A DNA stretch of 64,000 nt from Silanimonas sp021297925 (GCA_027532825.1 JAPZTL010000004.1:248001-312000), one strand, 5' to 3'. Shown: positions 29,021-38,052, numbered from the stretch's first letter. A program made the numbers and translations. Notes: a model not told the origin generated them from the letters alone.

Positions 29021-30952
29021 TCAATGGCGGCTGAGCGGGGGCGGTCGTCCGCGCCGGAGGTCCTGCCGCAGGACATCGCGCCCCTCCGATGCGGGATCGG
29101 CGTACCGCAGCCGGCTCCACCGCTGCGCGAGCGGAACCAGGCCCCCGGTGGCCTCGGGCACCGACCGCGCCACCCGCGCGGCGAAGGCGAGGGCGGTCTC
29201 GTCGTCGCGTTTGGCGAAGCCGCGTCGGGCCCATCGACGGAGGTAGCGGCGCCATTCGCGTTCCAGCGGATCGACCGTCGAGGCCGGGCGCCGCGCCAGC
29301 AACAGGAGCGTGAGCCCGAGCGCGAGCCCGGCCGCGACGATGAAGGCGAGGCCGACTTTCGACGGGTCCGCATTGCGCACGCCCAACCGCTCGAGCAGCT
29401 GCACCTGGCGCAACGCGTCGTAGCGGACGACGAAGTTGTTCCAGGCCTCGCGCAGGCTGTCGCCGAAGTCGAACACGGGGCCGAGGCCGGCCGCGAGCCC
29501 GCCACCCGCCTGGTCCTCGAGGGTGTCGAAGATCCGCTCCGGTGCGACCGCGGCGGTCGGATCGACGCGCACCCAGCCCTCGCCGTCGAGCCAGACCTCG
29601 GCCCAGGCATGGGCATCCATCTGCCGGACGACCCAGTAGTCGCCGATCGGGTTGCGGACGCCGCCGACGTAGCCGGTGACGACCCGGGCCGGCAGGCCCG
29701 CGCCGCGCATCAGGATCACGAAGGCCGAGGCGAAGTGTTCGCAGAAGCCCTCCTGCGTGTCGAAGAGGAACTCGTCCGCGGTGTGCCGCCCAAGGGGAGG
29801 CGCGGAGAGGCTGTAGGCATGCTCCGCGTTGAACCAGCTCAGCACCCGTTGGATGTAGGCGCGGGGCTCCGGCGACTCCTGCCGCCACTCCGCCGCTCGC
29901 GCCAGCGTCCGCGGGTTGAAGCCCGGAGGCAGAGCGAGATAGCCCGGTCGGGCGCTGGCGGGCAGCCGGGGCTGGAACGGCGCGGCCGGCGTGGCCCGCA
30001 GGCGGAACTGGGCGAGGCCGCGGAGCGGATCCTTCGACATCAGGCTGGCCTCGCCACCCAACTGCAGGGAGGCCGGCCAATCGGCCGGCGATTCGAGCGC
30101 GAACACGTAGCGGCGGTCGGTCGGCTCGAGCGTGACCGTGTAGGTGACGCCGGTCTGCGGCGGCGCGTCGAGCGTCGGCGGTGGCAGTGCATCGATCCAC
30201 GGGTTGCGCGTCCACGTGCGCCCGTCGAAGCGCGAGAGCACCGGCCCGCGCCAGTACAGCTGCTCGGTCGGCGGCCGGGGGCCGTCGAAGCGCACGCGGA
30301 ACGCGGGGCGATCATCGGCCATCAGGTCGATCCAGTCGCCGGGGCTCATCCGTTCGCTGATGCCGCTGCGCGCCATCGCGTTCTCGGGCAGGCCCCAGAG
30401 CGGCGTGGGCAGGCGGGGGAACAGCCAGAACCCCGCGGCGGCCAGTGGAAGGCCGAGCACGACCAGTTGCCCGAGACGCCGGGCTTCGGCACGGAAGGTC
30501 GGCGAGGGGCTGTCCTCCCGGGCCAGCCGCGACAGCGCGGCGAGGATGCCGAGGGCGCCGGCCAAGCCCAGCGCGAGGGTCAGGGGACCCTGGTCCTGGA
30601 GGAAGGCCGCGAAGGGGGCGAACAGGGCGAAGGCCACGAGGCGACGGGCGTCGTCGATGTCGCGAAGCTCGGAGAGTTTGAGGACCAGCATCGCCAGCAG
30701 CAGCGCGCTGCCCGCGTCGCGCCCCACGCGGAAGCCAAAGCCGGTGACCACGGCGCCGCTGACCAGCAGCACGAGGGCCACGCGCAGCCACGACGGCAGC
30801 GGACGCGTGAGGGCACTGGCGCCGGCGGCCAGGCCCACCGCCCCGACCCCCAGCGCCACGCGGCCAGGGAGATGCATCAGCAAGGGCAGCGAGGCCGCCA
30901 GCACGGCGGCCACCACGCCCTGCCGCAGGGCCAGCGCAAGGGGCGCGCTCAC
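29021..30952 (-). CDS. TgpA-like membrane transglutaminase (DUF3488)
   Basis: This 643-residue inner-membrane protein has several N-terminal transmembrane helices (about residues 9-180) and a periplasmic transglutaminase-like domain with the triad Cys404 (TQEGFCEHF), His449 (MDAHAWAEVW) and Asp464 (VRVDPTAAV). A further transmembrane helix near residues 560-580 and a short cytoplasmic tail follow. The family is known from TgpA of Pseudomonas, which is essential there. The start is GTG at 30952, overlapping the DUF58 stop (GTGA). MoxR, DUF58 and TgpA form a conserved module. Confidence 0.9.
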   Translation of the reverse strand: MSAPLALALRQGVVAAVLAASLPLLMHLPGRVALGVGAVGLAAGASALTRPLPSWLRVALVLLVSGAVVTGFGFRVGRDAGSALLLAMLVLKLSELRDIDDARRLVAFALFAPFAAFLQDQGPLTLALGLAGALGILAALSRLAREDSPSPTFRAEARRLGQLVVLGLPLAAAGFWLFPRLPTPLWGLPENAMARSGISERMSPGDWIDLMADDRPAFRVRFDGPRPPTEQLYWRGPVLSRFDGRTWTRNPWIDALPPPTLDAPPQTGVTYTVTLEPTDRRYVFALESPADWPASLQLGGEASLMSKDPLRGLAQFRLRATPAAPFQPRLPASARPGYLALPPGFNPRTLARAAEWRQESPEPRAYIQRVLSWFNAEHAYSLSAPPLGRHTADEFLFDTQEGFCEHFASAFVILMRGAGLPARVVTGYVGGVRNPIGDYWVVRQMDAHAWAEVWLDGEGWVRVDPTAAVAPERIFDTLEDQAGGGLAAGLGPVFDFGDSLREAWNNFVVRYDALRQVQLLERLGVRNADPSKVGLAFIVAAGLALGLTLLLLARRPASTVDPLEREWRRYLRRWARRGFAKRDDETALAFAARVARSVPEATGGLVPLAQRWSRLRYADPASEGRDVLRQDLRRGRPPPLSRH

Positions 30953-31926
30953 GCAACGCCTCCCGGCAGCAGCGCCAGCGCCTTCAGGCAGGCGTGGCGG
31001 TGGGCGGGACCCTGCCCCGGTCCGATGCGTTCGCCGGGCAGCATCAACAGGGATCGCCGGCCCTGTCGATCGGCTTCGACGACCCATGCGGCCAGCCGTC
31101 GGATGCGCGCCTCGGCGCTCCATCCCGCCAACGCCTGCCAGTCGAACACCAGATCCTGGGCCGCGCCGCTTTCGTGCTCCCGCACCACCAGTCGGCCGCT
31201 GCGGGCGCTGCGCTTCCATGCGATTTGCCGCGGGGCGTCGCCGGGGCGGTAGTCGCGCAGGTGATGGACCTCCTCGCCGCTGCGGCGGGGCCGCGGCCGG
31301 GCGCTTCCGGTGTCCGCATCCGCGGGGAACGGGGGCGCCGGGCGTTCGAGCGCGGGGTACACCAGCAGGCGCACATCGGGCTGCCACCACGACCAGGCGC
31401 GAACCAGGCCCAACGGCCGGGTCGTCGCGATGCGCAGCCTTTCCAGCCGGTGCCAGCCCCGGCGCGGCGCCGGTACCTCGAGATGGGCCTCCAGCCGGGC
31501 CCCGGCCGGCCCCTCCAAGGCGACGTCGGCACCCTCTCCGCTGCGCAGGCGGAGCCCCTCGCGTTCGCGTCGACCGGCCTCCGCCGATACACCCACCCGA
31601 AGGGTGCCGCCGGCATGGACCGGTTCGCCATGGATCGCCACCAGGCGAAGGCCGGAGAGCCCGAGATGGGCCATCACCACGCTGTTGTGAACCACCGCGG
31701 CCAGCAGGAAGGCGAGCACCAGCGCGGCGTTGTTGTTGTAGTTCAAGGCGCCGAGCAGCATCGCCATCAGCAGGATCCCGACCAGCAGGCCGAGCCGCGT
31801 GGGCAGCACGTAGATGCGACGACGGTCGAGCAGCACCGGGGCTGGCTCCGGTCGCCGGCCCCGGACGAAGGGCAGGCGGTCCGTCCAGCGGGCGAGGCGG
31901 TCGGTGCCGTCGGGGCGCGCGGCCAT
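30949..31926 (-). CDS. DUF58 domain-containing membrane protein
   Basis: This 325-residue protein has two adjacent transmembrane helices at about residues 38-80 (YVLPTRLGLLVGILLMAMLL, NNAALVLAFLLAAVV). A DUF58 region near residues 215-260 follows (EEVHHLRDYRPGDAPRQIAWK, ARSGRLVVREHE). DUF58 proteins are von Willebrand-like partners of MoxR ATPases. The ATG at 31926 overlaps nothing and lies 2 bases after the moxR stop. The partner genes moxR and tgpA flank it. Confidence 0.88.
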   Translation of the reverse strand: MAARPDGTDRLARWTDRLPFVRGRRPEPAPVLLDRRRIYVLPTRLGLLVGILLMAMLLGALNYNNNAALVLAFLLAAVVHNSVVMAHLGLSGLRLVAIHGEPVHAGGTLRVGVSAEAGRREREGLRLRSGEGADVALEGPAGARLEAHLEVPAPRRGWHRLERLRIATTRPLGLVRAWSWWQPDVRLLVYPALERPAPPFPADADTGSARPRPRRSGEEVHHLRDYRPGDAPRQIAWKRSARSGRLVVREHESGAAQDLVFDWQALAGWSAEARIRRLAAWVVEADRQGRRSLLMLPGERIGPGQGPAHRHACLKALALLPGGVA

Positions 31927-31928
31927 GC

Positions 31929-32882
31929 TCAGTCGACGGCCACCGAGGCGAGCAGTTCGCGGGCCATCGCGTCGCGGCGGTCGGTTTCCGCATCGACCAC
32001 CAGGCGATGCGCGGCGACGGGAACGAACAGCGCCTGCAGGTCGTCGGGCAGCACGTGGTCCCGGCCCAGCAGCAGGGCGTGCGCACGCGCTCCGCGCAGC
32101 AGGGCCAGGCCGGCGCGCGGCGACAGGCCGACCCGGATGCCCGGATGGCGGCGGCTTGCGGCGAGGAGGCGCTGGACGTAGTCCAACAGGGCATCGCTGG
32201 CATGCACGCCGTCGACCGCCTTCTGCAGGGCGAGGGCCTGATCGGCGCCAAGCCGCGGCATCGTCTCCTGGATCAGGAGGCGGCGATCTCGGCCGGCCAA
32301 CATCGAGCGTTCCGCCCCGGCGTCGGGGTAGCCCATCGAGAGGCGGAGCAGGAAGCGGTCGAGCTGGGAATCCGGCAGGGGGAAGGTGCCGGACAGGTCG
32401 ACCGGGTTCTGCGTCGCGATCACGAAGAACGGGGCCGGAAGGCGATGCGACACGCCGTCGACGGTGACCTGGTGCTCGGCCATCGCCTCCAGCAGGGCGC
32501 TCTGGGTGCGCGGCGGCGCCCGGTTGATCTCGTCGGCGAGCAGCAGCTGCGTGAATACGGGGCCCGGGTGGAAGCGGAAACCCCGGTCCTGCGGGTCGTA
32601 CACCGACACGCCGAGGATGTCGGAGGGCAGCAGGTCGGCGGTGAACTGCATCCGCTGGAACTCGAGGCCCAGCGTCGCGGCGAGGGCGCGGGCCAGCGTG
32701 GTCTTGCCCAAGCCCGGCAGGTCCTCGACCAGCAGGTGGCCTCCGGCGAGCAGGGCGGTGAAGGCGAGTCGCACCTCGCGCGGCTTCCCCAGCACCAGGC
32801 CGTTGACCTGGTCGATCGCCGCGGCGAGGGCGGCGCGGAGGTCGGCGGGTACGATGGCGGCCGGCGTCGGGGGCGAAAGCAT
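31929..32882 (-). CDS. MoxR family AAA+ ATPase
   Basis: This 317-residue MoxR-type ATPase probably acts as a chaperone for assembling or activating the neighbouring DUF58 protein. Walker A is EDLPGLGKTT (Lys60), Walker B is LLLADEINRAPP, and the sensor region is FFVIATQNPVDLSGTFPLP. The protein starts MLSPPTPAAIVPADL. Its ATG at 32882-32880 overlaps the ATG of the divergent glycosyltransferase, so the two transcripts must begin inside each other's coding region. Confidence 0.92.
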   Translation of the reverse strand: MLSPPTPAAIVPADLRAALAAAIDQVNGLVLGKPREVRLAFTALLAGGHLLVEDLPGLGKTTLARALAATLGLEFQRMQFTADLLPSDILGVSVYDPQDRGFRFHPGPVFTQLLLADEINRAPPRTQSALLEAMAEHQVTVDGVSHRLPAPFFVIATQNPVDLSGTFPLPDSQLDRFLLRLSMGYPDAGAERSMLAGRDRRLLIQETMPRLGADQALALQKAVDGVHASDALLDYVQRLLAASRRHPGIRVGLSPRAGLALLRGARAHALLLGRDHVLPDDLQALFVPVAAHRLVVDAETDRRDAMARELLASVAVD

Positions 32883-34485
32883 GGGGAGTCCAGTGGATGC
32901 GTTGACGGGCGAGTCTGGCACGGCCGCTTCGGCGGCCCGCGTGAAGTTCGTCGCGGCTTGGGCGTCGCTGCTTGCGTTGAAGCTGGCGATCGCCATGGCG
33001 TTGCCGCCCTTTGGCGACGAGGCCTTCTACGCATGGGAGGCCGTGCACCCCGCATGGGCGTACTCGGACCTCCCCGCGGGCACGGCGTGGCTGATCGCGC
33101 TGGGCACGGCCGTCGCGGGCGACACGCTGTTCGGACTCCGCTGGCCGTTCGTCCTGTTGGGTGCGGTCTTGCCGTGGATGGTCGTTCGTCTCGCGGCCCG
33201 CATCGCCCCGAAGGAACAGGCTTGGCGGGCGGGGCTCTGGACCCTGCCCCTGCCGCTGATGCTGCCCTTGGGCATCATGGCGCTGCCGGATGCCCTGCTG
33301 ACCGTGGCGATCCTCGCCGCTCTCGACGCGCTCGTCGGCCTCGCGAACGACAGCGGTTCGTGGCGAGCGAGCCGCTGGCACCCCCTGCATGCCCAGTTCG
33401 CCCTCGCGCTCGTGGCCGGTGCGCTGGCCCACTACCGCTTCGGCCCCGTGCTCGCCATCGGCGGACTCGTCGCGCTGAAGATGTTGCCGCGCGCGACGCT
33501 CCGTGCCCCGGGCCTCTGGGTGGCGATCGGCGCTGGTGCGCTGGCGTGGTGGCCGCTCCTGGCGTTCAACGCGACGGTCGGTGATGCGGGTTGGCGCTTC
33601 CAGTTCGTCGATCGCCATCCTTGGGCGTTCGATCCGCGCGGGCTCCTCCAGCCCGTCGCCCAGGCCCTGATCGTGACCCCGGTGCTCTATGGCCTGCTGC
33701 TGGCCGCCCTGTGGCGGGGCGCGCGCCAGGGCGGTCCCGCGAGACTGGCCGCGATCTCGGCGGCCGGCCTGCTCCTCATGTACGCCGCCCTCGCCCCGTT
33801 CACGGACCGGGCGCGCTTCTCGCTGCATTGGCCGTTGCCGGCCTATCTCGTGGCCGCCGCGTTCCTGCCCGCGCTGGTCGATGACCTCAAGCGCCGTGGC
33901 TCGCGCCTACCCGCGGTCGGCGCCACGCTTGCGATCGTGGGATCGGTGCTCGTCGGCATCGCCTTTGCCGCGCCGGCCGTTCCCGCGCTGGTTGCGCGCA
34001 CCGCGGGAACCTCCCTTTACCCGGACAATTTCCTCGGCTGGCGGGAGATCGCCGACGCCGTCCGCCAGGTCCGACGGCCCGACGACGTGCTGGTCGCCGA
34101 CCACTTCATGCTGGCCGCCCAGCTGTCCTTCGCGCTCGATCGCGAGCCCCGGGTGTTCGTCCTCGACCATTGGAACAACCGCAAGCACGGACGCGCGCCG
34201 CAGCTGGCGCTTTGGGGGTACGACGAGGCCGGCCTCGACCGGCTCACCCCGGGCACTCCGATCCTGCTGCTGTTCGAGCCGGGAGAGACGCCGCTGCGGG
34301 ACAGGGCCGCCTGGGTCGATAGGACCTGTCGATGGTTCGACGGCCTCGCGCCGCTGTCCATCGTCGAGGGGCCGGGCGGCGGGAAGTCGTTCTGGGTGTA
34401 CCGGGGCCTGCGTCGTGCCGGGGATCCGCCCGCCGCCTGCCCCGTTCCGCTTCCGGGGAGTGCGTCAGGGCCCTCGGCGCAGTGA
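32881..34485 (+). CDS. PMT/ArnT-type membrane glycosyltransferase
   Basis: This 534-residue multi-spanning protein probably transfers a sugar from a polyprenyl-phosphate donor in the periplasm. The first loop carries PPFGDEAFYAWE (about residues 40-51), the DE motif of the GT39/GT83 family, and AYSDLPAGTAWLIALG. About ten hydrophobic helices lie between residues 18 and 380, and a soluble C-terminal domain follows (LVADHFMLAAQLSFAL, VFVLDHWNNRKHG). The ATG at 32881 overlaps the moxR start; later internal starts are possible. The acceptor (lipid A, core or protein) is unknown. Confidence 0.82.
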   Translation: MGSPVDALTGESGTAASAARVKFVAAWASLLALKLAIAMALPPFGDEAFYAWEAVHPAWAYSDLPAGTAWLIALGTAVAGDTLFGLRWPFVLLGAVLPWMVVRLAARIAPKEQAWRAGLWTLPLPLMLPLGIMALPDALLTVAILAALDALVGLANDSGSWRASRWHPLHAQFALALVAGALAHYRFGPVLAIGGLVALKMLPRATLRAPGLWVAIGAGALAWWPLLAFNATVGDAGWRFQFVDRHPWAFDPRGLLQPVAQALIVTPVLYGLLLAALWRGARQGGPARLAAISAAGLLLMYAALAPFTDRARFSLHWPLPAYLVAAAFLPALVDDLKRRGSRLPAVGATLAIVGSVLVGIAFAAPAVPALVARTAGTSLYPDNFLGWREIADAVRQVRRPDDVLVADHFMLAAQLSFALDREPRVFVLDHWNNRKHGRAPQLALWGYDEAGLDRLTPGTPILLLFEPGETPLRDRAAWVDRTCRWFDGLAPLSIVEGPGGGKSFWVYRGLRRAGDPPAACPVPLPGSASGPSAQ

Positions 34486-34941
34486 GGGCGGCTCCCGCCG
34501 CGCGGCCTCCTGCGCGGCATCGGTGGCTTGCGCGAGGGCGTCGCCGGCCGATTCGAGGGAGGCCAACTGGGCGGAGAGACGGTCGTGCACGCGCGACAGC
34601 GCGTCCCCGGCCTCGTCGAGTTCGGCCAGCGAAGCCGCCAGGCCCTTCTGCTGGAGCCAGAGGCGGTGCTGGAGCAGGTCGCGTTTAGCCTCGCGGAACA
34701 GGGGTTCCGCGTCCAAGGCCCGCTGGGCCCCGCTGCCGAGGTCCCCGGCCAGTCGGCCGACGGTGCCCCGCCAGGCGGCCATGCGCTGGCTGGCGGTCGC
34801 CAGCAGCGCCTGCAGGGCGTCGGCACGATCCAGCACCAGGCGCAGGCGCGCCTCGCGCCGACGGCGTCGCCAGCCCCGCAAGCCGAGAAAGAGACCGGCG
34901 ACCGAGAGCGCGGCAAGGAGCAGGAGCGGCCAGACGGGCAT
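34465..34941 (-). CDS. Small membrane protein with coiled coil, unknown function
   Basis: This 158-residue protein has an N-terminal transmembrane helix (about residues 3-21, VWPLLLLAALSVAGLFLGL), then an Arg-rich stretch, then a long Ala/Leu-rich helix predicted as coiled coil. The terminal region LAELDEAGDALSRVHDRL...LESAGDALAQATDAAQ has seven-residue periodicity. I do not recognise the family. Its last 21 bases overlap the end of the convergent glycosyltransferase gene. High GC makes spurious frames common here, but the signal-anchor start and codon pattern support a real gene. Confidence 0.55.
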   Translation of the reverse strand: MPVWPLLLLAALSVAGLFLGLRGWRRRRREARLRLVLDRADALQALLATASQRMAAWRGTVGRLAGDLGSGAQRALDAEPLFREAKRDLLQHRLWLQQKGLAASLAELDEAGDALSRVHDRLSAQLASLESAGDALAQATDAAQEAARREPPSLRRGP

Positions 34942-35056
34942 GCCGGGATCAGGGTCGGACGGTTGGACCCGCAGTGTGCCGGCCGGGTGGGGGGCCGTAA
35001 ACCGTGCGCCGTCGGTTACCCGCTGCGGGGCGGCTGAACGGCGGAGGTCGTTTGGT

Positions 35057-35085
35057 TTGACGGACGAGCGGGGTCGCCCTATCCT
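35057..35085 (+). promoter_or_regulatory. Promoter of yceD-rpmF, probably leaderless
   Basis: TTGACG (35057-35062), exactly 17 bases and TATCCT (35080-35085) form a strong promoter. Transcription would start near 35092, three bases before the yceD ATG. No ribosome-binding site fits in that space. Confidence 0.65.
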
Positions 35086-35094
35086 TGCGCGCTT

Positions 35095-35628
35095 ATGTCC
35101 GCGACCTCGCTTTCCGTGGTGGACGCTTGGCGGATGGTGTCCGCCCGGCGCCGCCTCGCCGGCAGCACCCCGCTCGCGGCCTTCGACCGGCTTGCCGGTC
35201 TCCTGGCCGACAGCGACGGGGCATGCCGGTACGACATCGAGTTCGATCGGGACCGATCGGGGTTGGCCACCGTGGACGTGGTGGCTGAAGCCGAGCTCCC
35301 GCTGGTCTGCCAGCGTTCGCTCGAGCGTTTCCTGTTTCCGGTACGCGTGAGCCAGCGCCTCGGGCTGCTGGCCGACGAATCGGAGGAGGAGGCCCTGCCG
35401 CCCGACGTCGAGGCCGCCCTGGTGGGCCCCGACGGCGAACTGAGTCCGCTGGCGCTGGTGGAGGACGAACTCATCCTCGCCATCCCGGCCTTCCCGGTGA
35501 AGCCGGGCAGCGCGGAGGTCGATGCCGTCTGGAGCGATGGCGCGGCCGAAGTCGAAGACGAAGCACCCAGACCCAACCCTTTCGCCGCGCTTGCCGCGCT
35601 GAAAGGCCGCAAGACCCTCGGAGATTGA
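35095..35628 (+). CDS. yceD: 23S rRNA accumulation protein YceD (DUF177)
   Basis: This 177-residue protein shows the DUF177 profile: VDVVAEAELPLVCQRSLERFLFPV (about residues 60-83), then the acidic stretch ending PPDVEAALVGPDGELSPLALVEDELILAIPAFP. The protein's central Cys motif LxCQRxL is present. It is co-transcribed with rpmF, three bases downstream, as in most bacteria. Role in 23S rRNA maturation is from the E. coli homologue. Confidence 0.92.
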   Translation: MSATSLSVVDAWRMVSARRRLAGSTPLAAFDRLAGLLADSDGACRYDIEFDRDRSGLATVDVVAEAELPLVCQRSLERFLFPVRVSQRLGLLADESEEEALPPDVEAALVGPDGELSPLALVEDELILAIPAFPVKPGSAEVDAVWSDGAAEVEDEAPRPNPFAALAALKGRKTLGD

Positions 35629-35631
35629 CCC

Positions 35632-35826
35632 ATGGCCGTCCAGAAATCCCGCGTCACCCCGTCCCGTCGTGGCCAGCGCCGCTCGCACGACGCGCTCACC
35701 GCGAAGCAGCTGTCGACCGACCCGACCTCGGGCGAGACCCACCTGCGCCACCACGTGACGGCCGACGGCTTCTACCGTGGCAAGAAGGTCATCGACACCA
35801 AGTCGAAGGTCGCCGACGCCGAGTGA
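35632..35826 (+). CDS. rpmF: 50S ribosomal protein L32
   Basis: This 64-residue basic ribosomal protein begins MAVQKSRVTPSRRGQRRSHD. It carries the ETHLRHHVTADGFYRGKKV core and has no zinc-binding Cys residues. It lies three bases after yceD. The next gene is fabH, not plsX, and a strong terminator follows. Confidence 0.97.
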   Translation: MAVQKSRVTPSRRGQRRSHDALTAKQLSTDPTSGETHLRHHVTADGFYRGKKVIDTKSKVADAE

Positions 35827-35911
35827 TGGCGCCGCCGGCCTTCGGGCCGGCCGACGATCGCCGCGGGGCCGGGACTTGCGTCCCGCCCGCTCCGCGGGCC
35901 AACCTAGGACG

Positions 35912-35946
35912 ACGCGGCGGTGAAAACCGCCGCGTTTCCTTTTTTT
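35912..35946 (+). terminator. Intrinsic terminator between rpmF and fabH
   Basis: ACGCGGCGGT, loop GAAA, ACCGCCGCGT, then TTCCTTTTTTT. The GNRA-type loop and 10-bp perfect stem make it strong. It separates ribosomal-protein expression from the fab genes. The rest of the 171-base gap has only GC-rich palindromes. Confidence 0.9.
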
Positions 35947-35997
35947 GCGCCGCCGTACGCCCGCGCACGGGCCGAGGGGCGACCGGAGCTTCCGAGA

Positions 35998-36972
35998 ATG
36001 ACCGTCCACGCCCGCATCGCCGGCACCGGCAGCTACCTGCCGGAAAAGATCCTCACCAACGCCGACCTCGAGAAGATCGTCGAGACCTCGGACCAGTGGA
36101 TCCGCGAGCGCACGGGCATCCAGCAGCGGCACATCGCCGCCGAGGGCCAGACCACGGTCGACCTCGCCGAGCAGGCCGCGCTGCGCGCGATGGAGGCGGC
36201 CGGCGTCAGCGCCGCCGAGCTCGACCTGATCGTCATGGGCACCACGACGCCCGACATCGTCTTCCCGAGCTCCGCCTGCCTGCTGCAGGCCCGCATCGGC
36301 GCCAACGGCTGCCCGGCCTTCGACGTGAACGCCGCCTGTTCCGGCTTCATCTTCGCGCTGGCGACGGCCGACAAGTTCATCCGTTCCGGTGCCGCGAAGA
36401 CCGTGCTGGTGGTCGGTGCCGAAACGCTGACGCGCATGCTCGACTGGTCGGACCGCAACACCTGCGTGCTGTTCGGCGACGGCGCCGGCGCGGTGGTGCT
36501 GAAGGCCGATGCCGAGACCGGCATCCTCAGCACCCACCTGCATTCCGACGGTGGCAAGAAGGAGCTGCTCTACAACCCGGTGGGCGTGTCGGCGGGCTTC
36601 AGGCTCGACGAGAAGAACGCCGGCCTGCGGGTGCTGATGGCCGGCAGCGACGTCTTCAAGTACGCCGTCAAGGCGCTCGACAGCGTGGTCGACGAGGCGC
36701 TCGAGGCCAACGGCATCGACAAGAGCCAGCTCGACTGGCTGATCCCGCACCAGGCCAACCTGCGCATCATCGAGGCCACGGCGAAGCGTCTCGCGATGCC
36801 GATGGACCGCGTCGTGCTGACGGTGCACAAGCACGGCAACACCTCGGCCGCCTCGGTGCCGCTGGCCCTCGACGAGGCGGTGCGCTCCGGCAAGCTGCAG
36901 CGTGGCCAGCTCGTCCTGCTCGAGGCCTTCGGCGGCGGGTTCACCTGGGGCTCGGCGTTGATGCGCTACTGA
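35998..36972 (+). CDS. fabH: 3-oxoacyl-[ACP] synthase III (FabH)
   Basis: FabH condenses acetyl-CoA with malonyl-ACP to start fatty-acid synthesis. The 324-residue thiolase-fold enzyme has Cys114 (DVNAACSGF) and the His and Asn of IPHQANLRII and KHGNTSAAS. CGGAGC lies about 9 bases before the ATG. It heads the fabH-fabD-fabG-acpP-fabF run. Confidence 0.97.
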   Translation: MTVHARIAGTGSYLPEKILTNADLEKIVETSDQWIRERTGIQQRHIAAEGQTTVDLAEQAALRAMEAAGVSAAELDLIVMGTTTPDIVFPSSACLLQARIGANGCPAFDVNAACSGFIFALATADKFIRSGAAKTVLVVGAETLTRMLDWSDRNTCVLFGDGAGAVVLKADAETGILSTHLHSDGGKKELLYNPVGVSAGFRLDEKNAGLRVLMAGSDVFKYAVKALDSVVDEALEANGIDKSQLDWLIPHQANLRIIEATAKRLAMPMDRVVLTVHKHGNTSAASVPLALDEAVRSGKLQRGQLVLLEAFGGGFTWGSALMRY

Positions 36973-37064
36973 GCCCGACGGGGCGGCGCCATACCGCCTC
37001 GTACAGACGGATTCGAGCGGGCGGCCCTATCATGGCCGCCCGTCGTGTTTTCCGGACCCGTCGC

Positions 37065-38006
37065 ATGACCGCATCGATCGCCTTCGTGTTCCCCGGCCAG
37101 GGCTCCCAAGGCGTGGGCATGCTCGCCGAGCTCGCGGAGCTGAACCCCGGTGTCCGCACGACGTTCGACGAAGCCAGCGAGGGCGCGGGCGTGGACCTCT
37201 GGGCGCTCTCCCAGGGCGGCCCCGAGGAGCAGCTCAACCGCACCGAGTACACCCAGCCGGCGCTGCTGGCCGCCAGTATCGCCGTGTGGCGCCTGTGGCA
37301 GGCCCGCGGCGGGGCCACCCCGCGGGCGCTGGCCGGCCACAGCCTCGGCGAGTACAGCGCCCTCGTCGCCGCCGGCGCGCTGACTCTGCGCGATGCGGCC
37401 CACCTCGTGCGCCTTCGCGGCCAGCTGATGCAGGACGCCGCGCCCGCCGGCACCGGTGCGATGGCCGCGGTGCTCGGCGCCGAGGACGCGGTGGTCGAAG
37501 CCGCCTGCGCCGATGCCGCGCATGCGGAGGTGGTCGTGCCAGCCAATTACAACTCGCCCGGCCAGATCGTCATCGGCGGCCATGCGGCAGCCGTCGATCG
37601 CGCCATCGCCCTGCTGGCCGAGCGCGGGGTCCGCAAGGCCGTCAAGCTCGCCGTGTCGGTGCCGTCGCACACGCCGCTGATGCGCGAAGCGGCCAACCGG
37701 TTGGCCCAAGTCGTCGCCGGACTCGACTGGCGCGCCCCGGCGATCCCGGTGGTGCAGAACGTCGACGCCGCCGTGCACGACTCGGTCGAGGCCATCGCCG
37801 AAGCACTGGTGCGCCAGCTTTACCTGCCGGTGCAGTGGACGCGCTGCGTGCAGGCGCTCGCCGGCATGGGCGCGACGACGCTCGTCGAGTGTGGCCCCGG
37901 CAAGGTGCTCACCGGCCTCGCCAAGCGCATCGACAAGTCGCTCGCGGGCCAGTCCACGTCGACTCCGGCCGACTTCGAGGCCGCCCTGGGCGGCCCCGCG
38001 GCCTGA
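37065..38006 (+). CDS. fabD: Malonyl-CoA:ACP transacylase FabD
   Basis: FabD loads malonyl groups onto ACP. The 313-residue protein has the FPGQGSQ motif (9-15), nucleophile Ser93 in GHSLGEYSA, and His202 in VPSHTPLM. An upstream start at 37032 in the same frame would add an Arg-rich 11-residue piece and is less likely. It follows fabH after 92 bases. Confidence 0.97.
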   Translation: MTASIAFVFPGQGSQGVGMLAELAELNPGVRTTFDEASEGAGVDLWALSQGGPEEQLNRTEYTQPALLAASIAVWRLWQARGGATPRALAGHSLGEYSALVAAGALTLRDAAHLVRLRGQLMQDAAPAGTGAMAAVLGAEDAVVEAACADAAHAEVVVPANYNSPGQIVIGGHAAAVDRAIALLAERGVRKAVKLAVSVPSHTPLMREAANRLAQVVAGLDWRAPAIPVVQNVDAAVHDSVEAIAEALVRQLYLPVQWTRCVQALAGMGATTLVECGPGKVLTGLAKRIDKSLAGQSTSTPADFEAALGGPAA

Positions 38007-38052
38007 TCCACGTCGCCGCCCCCTCTCCTTCCCGATCCGCAGGCCGAACCGC

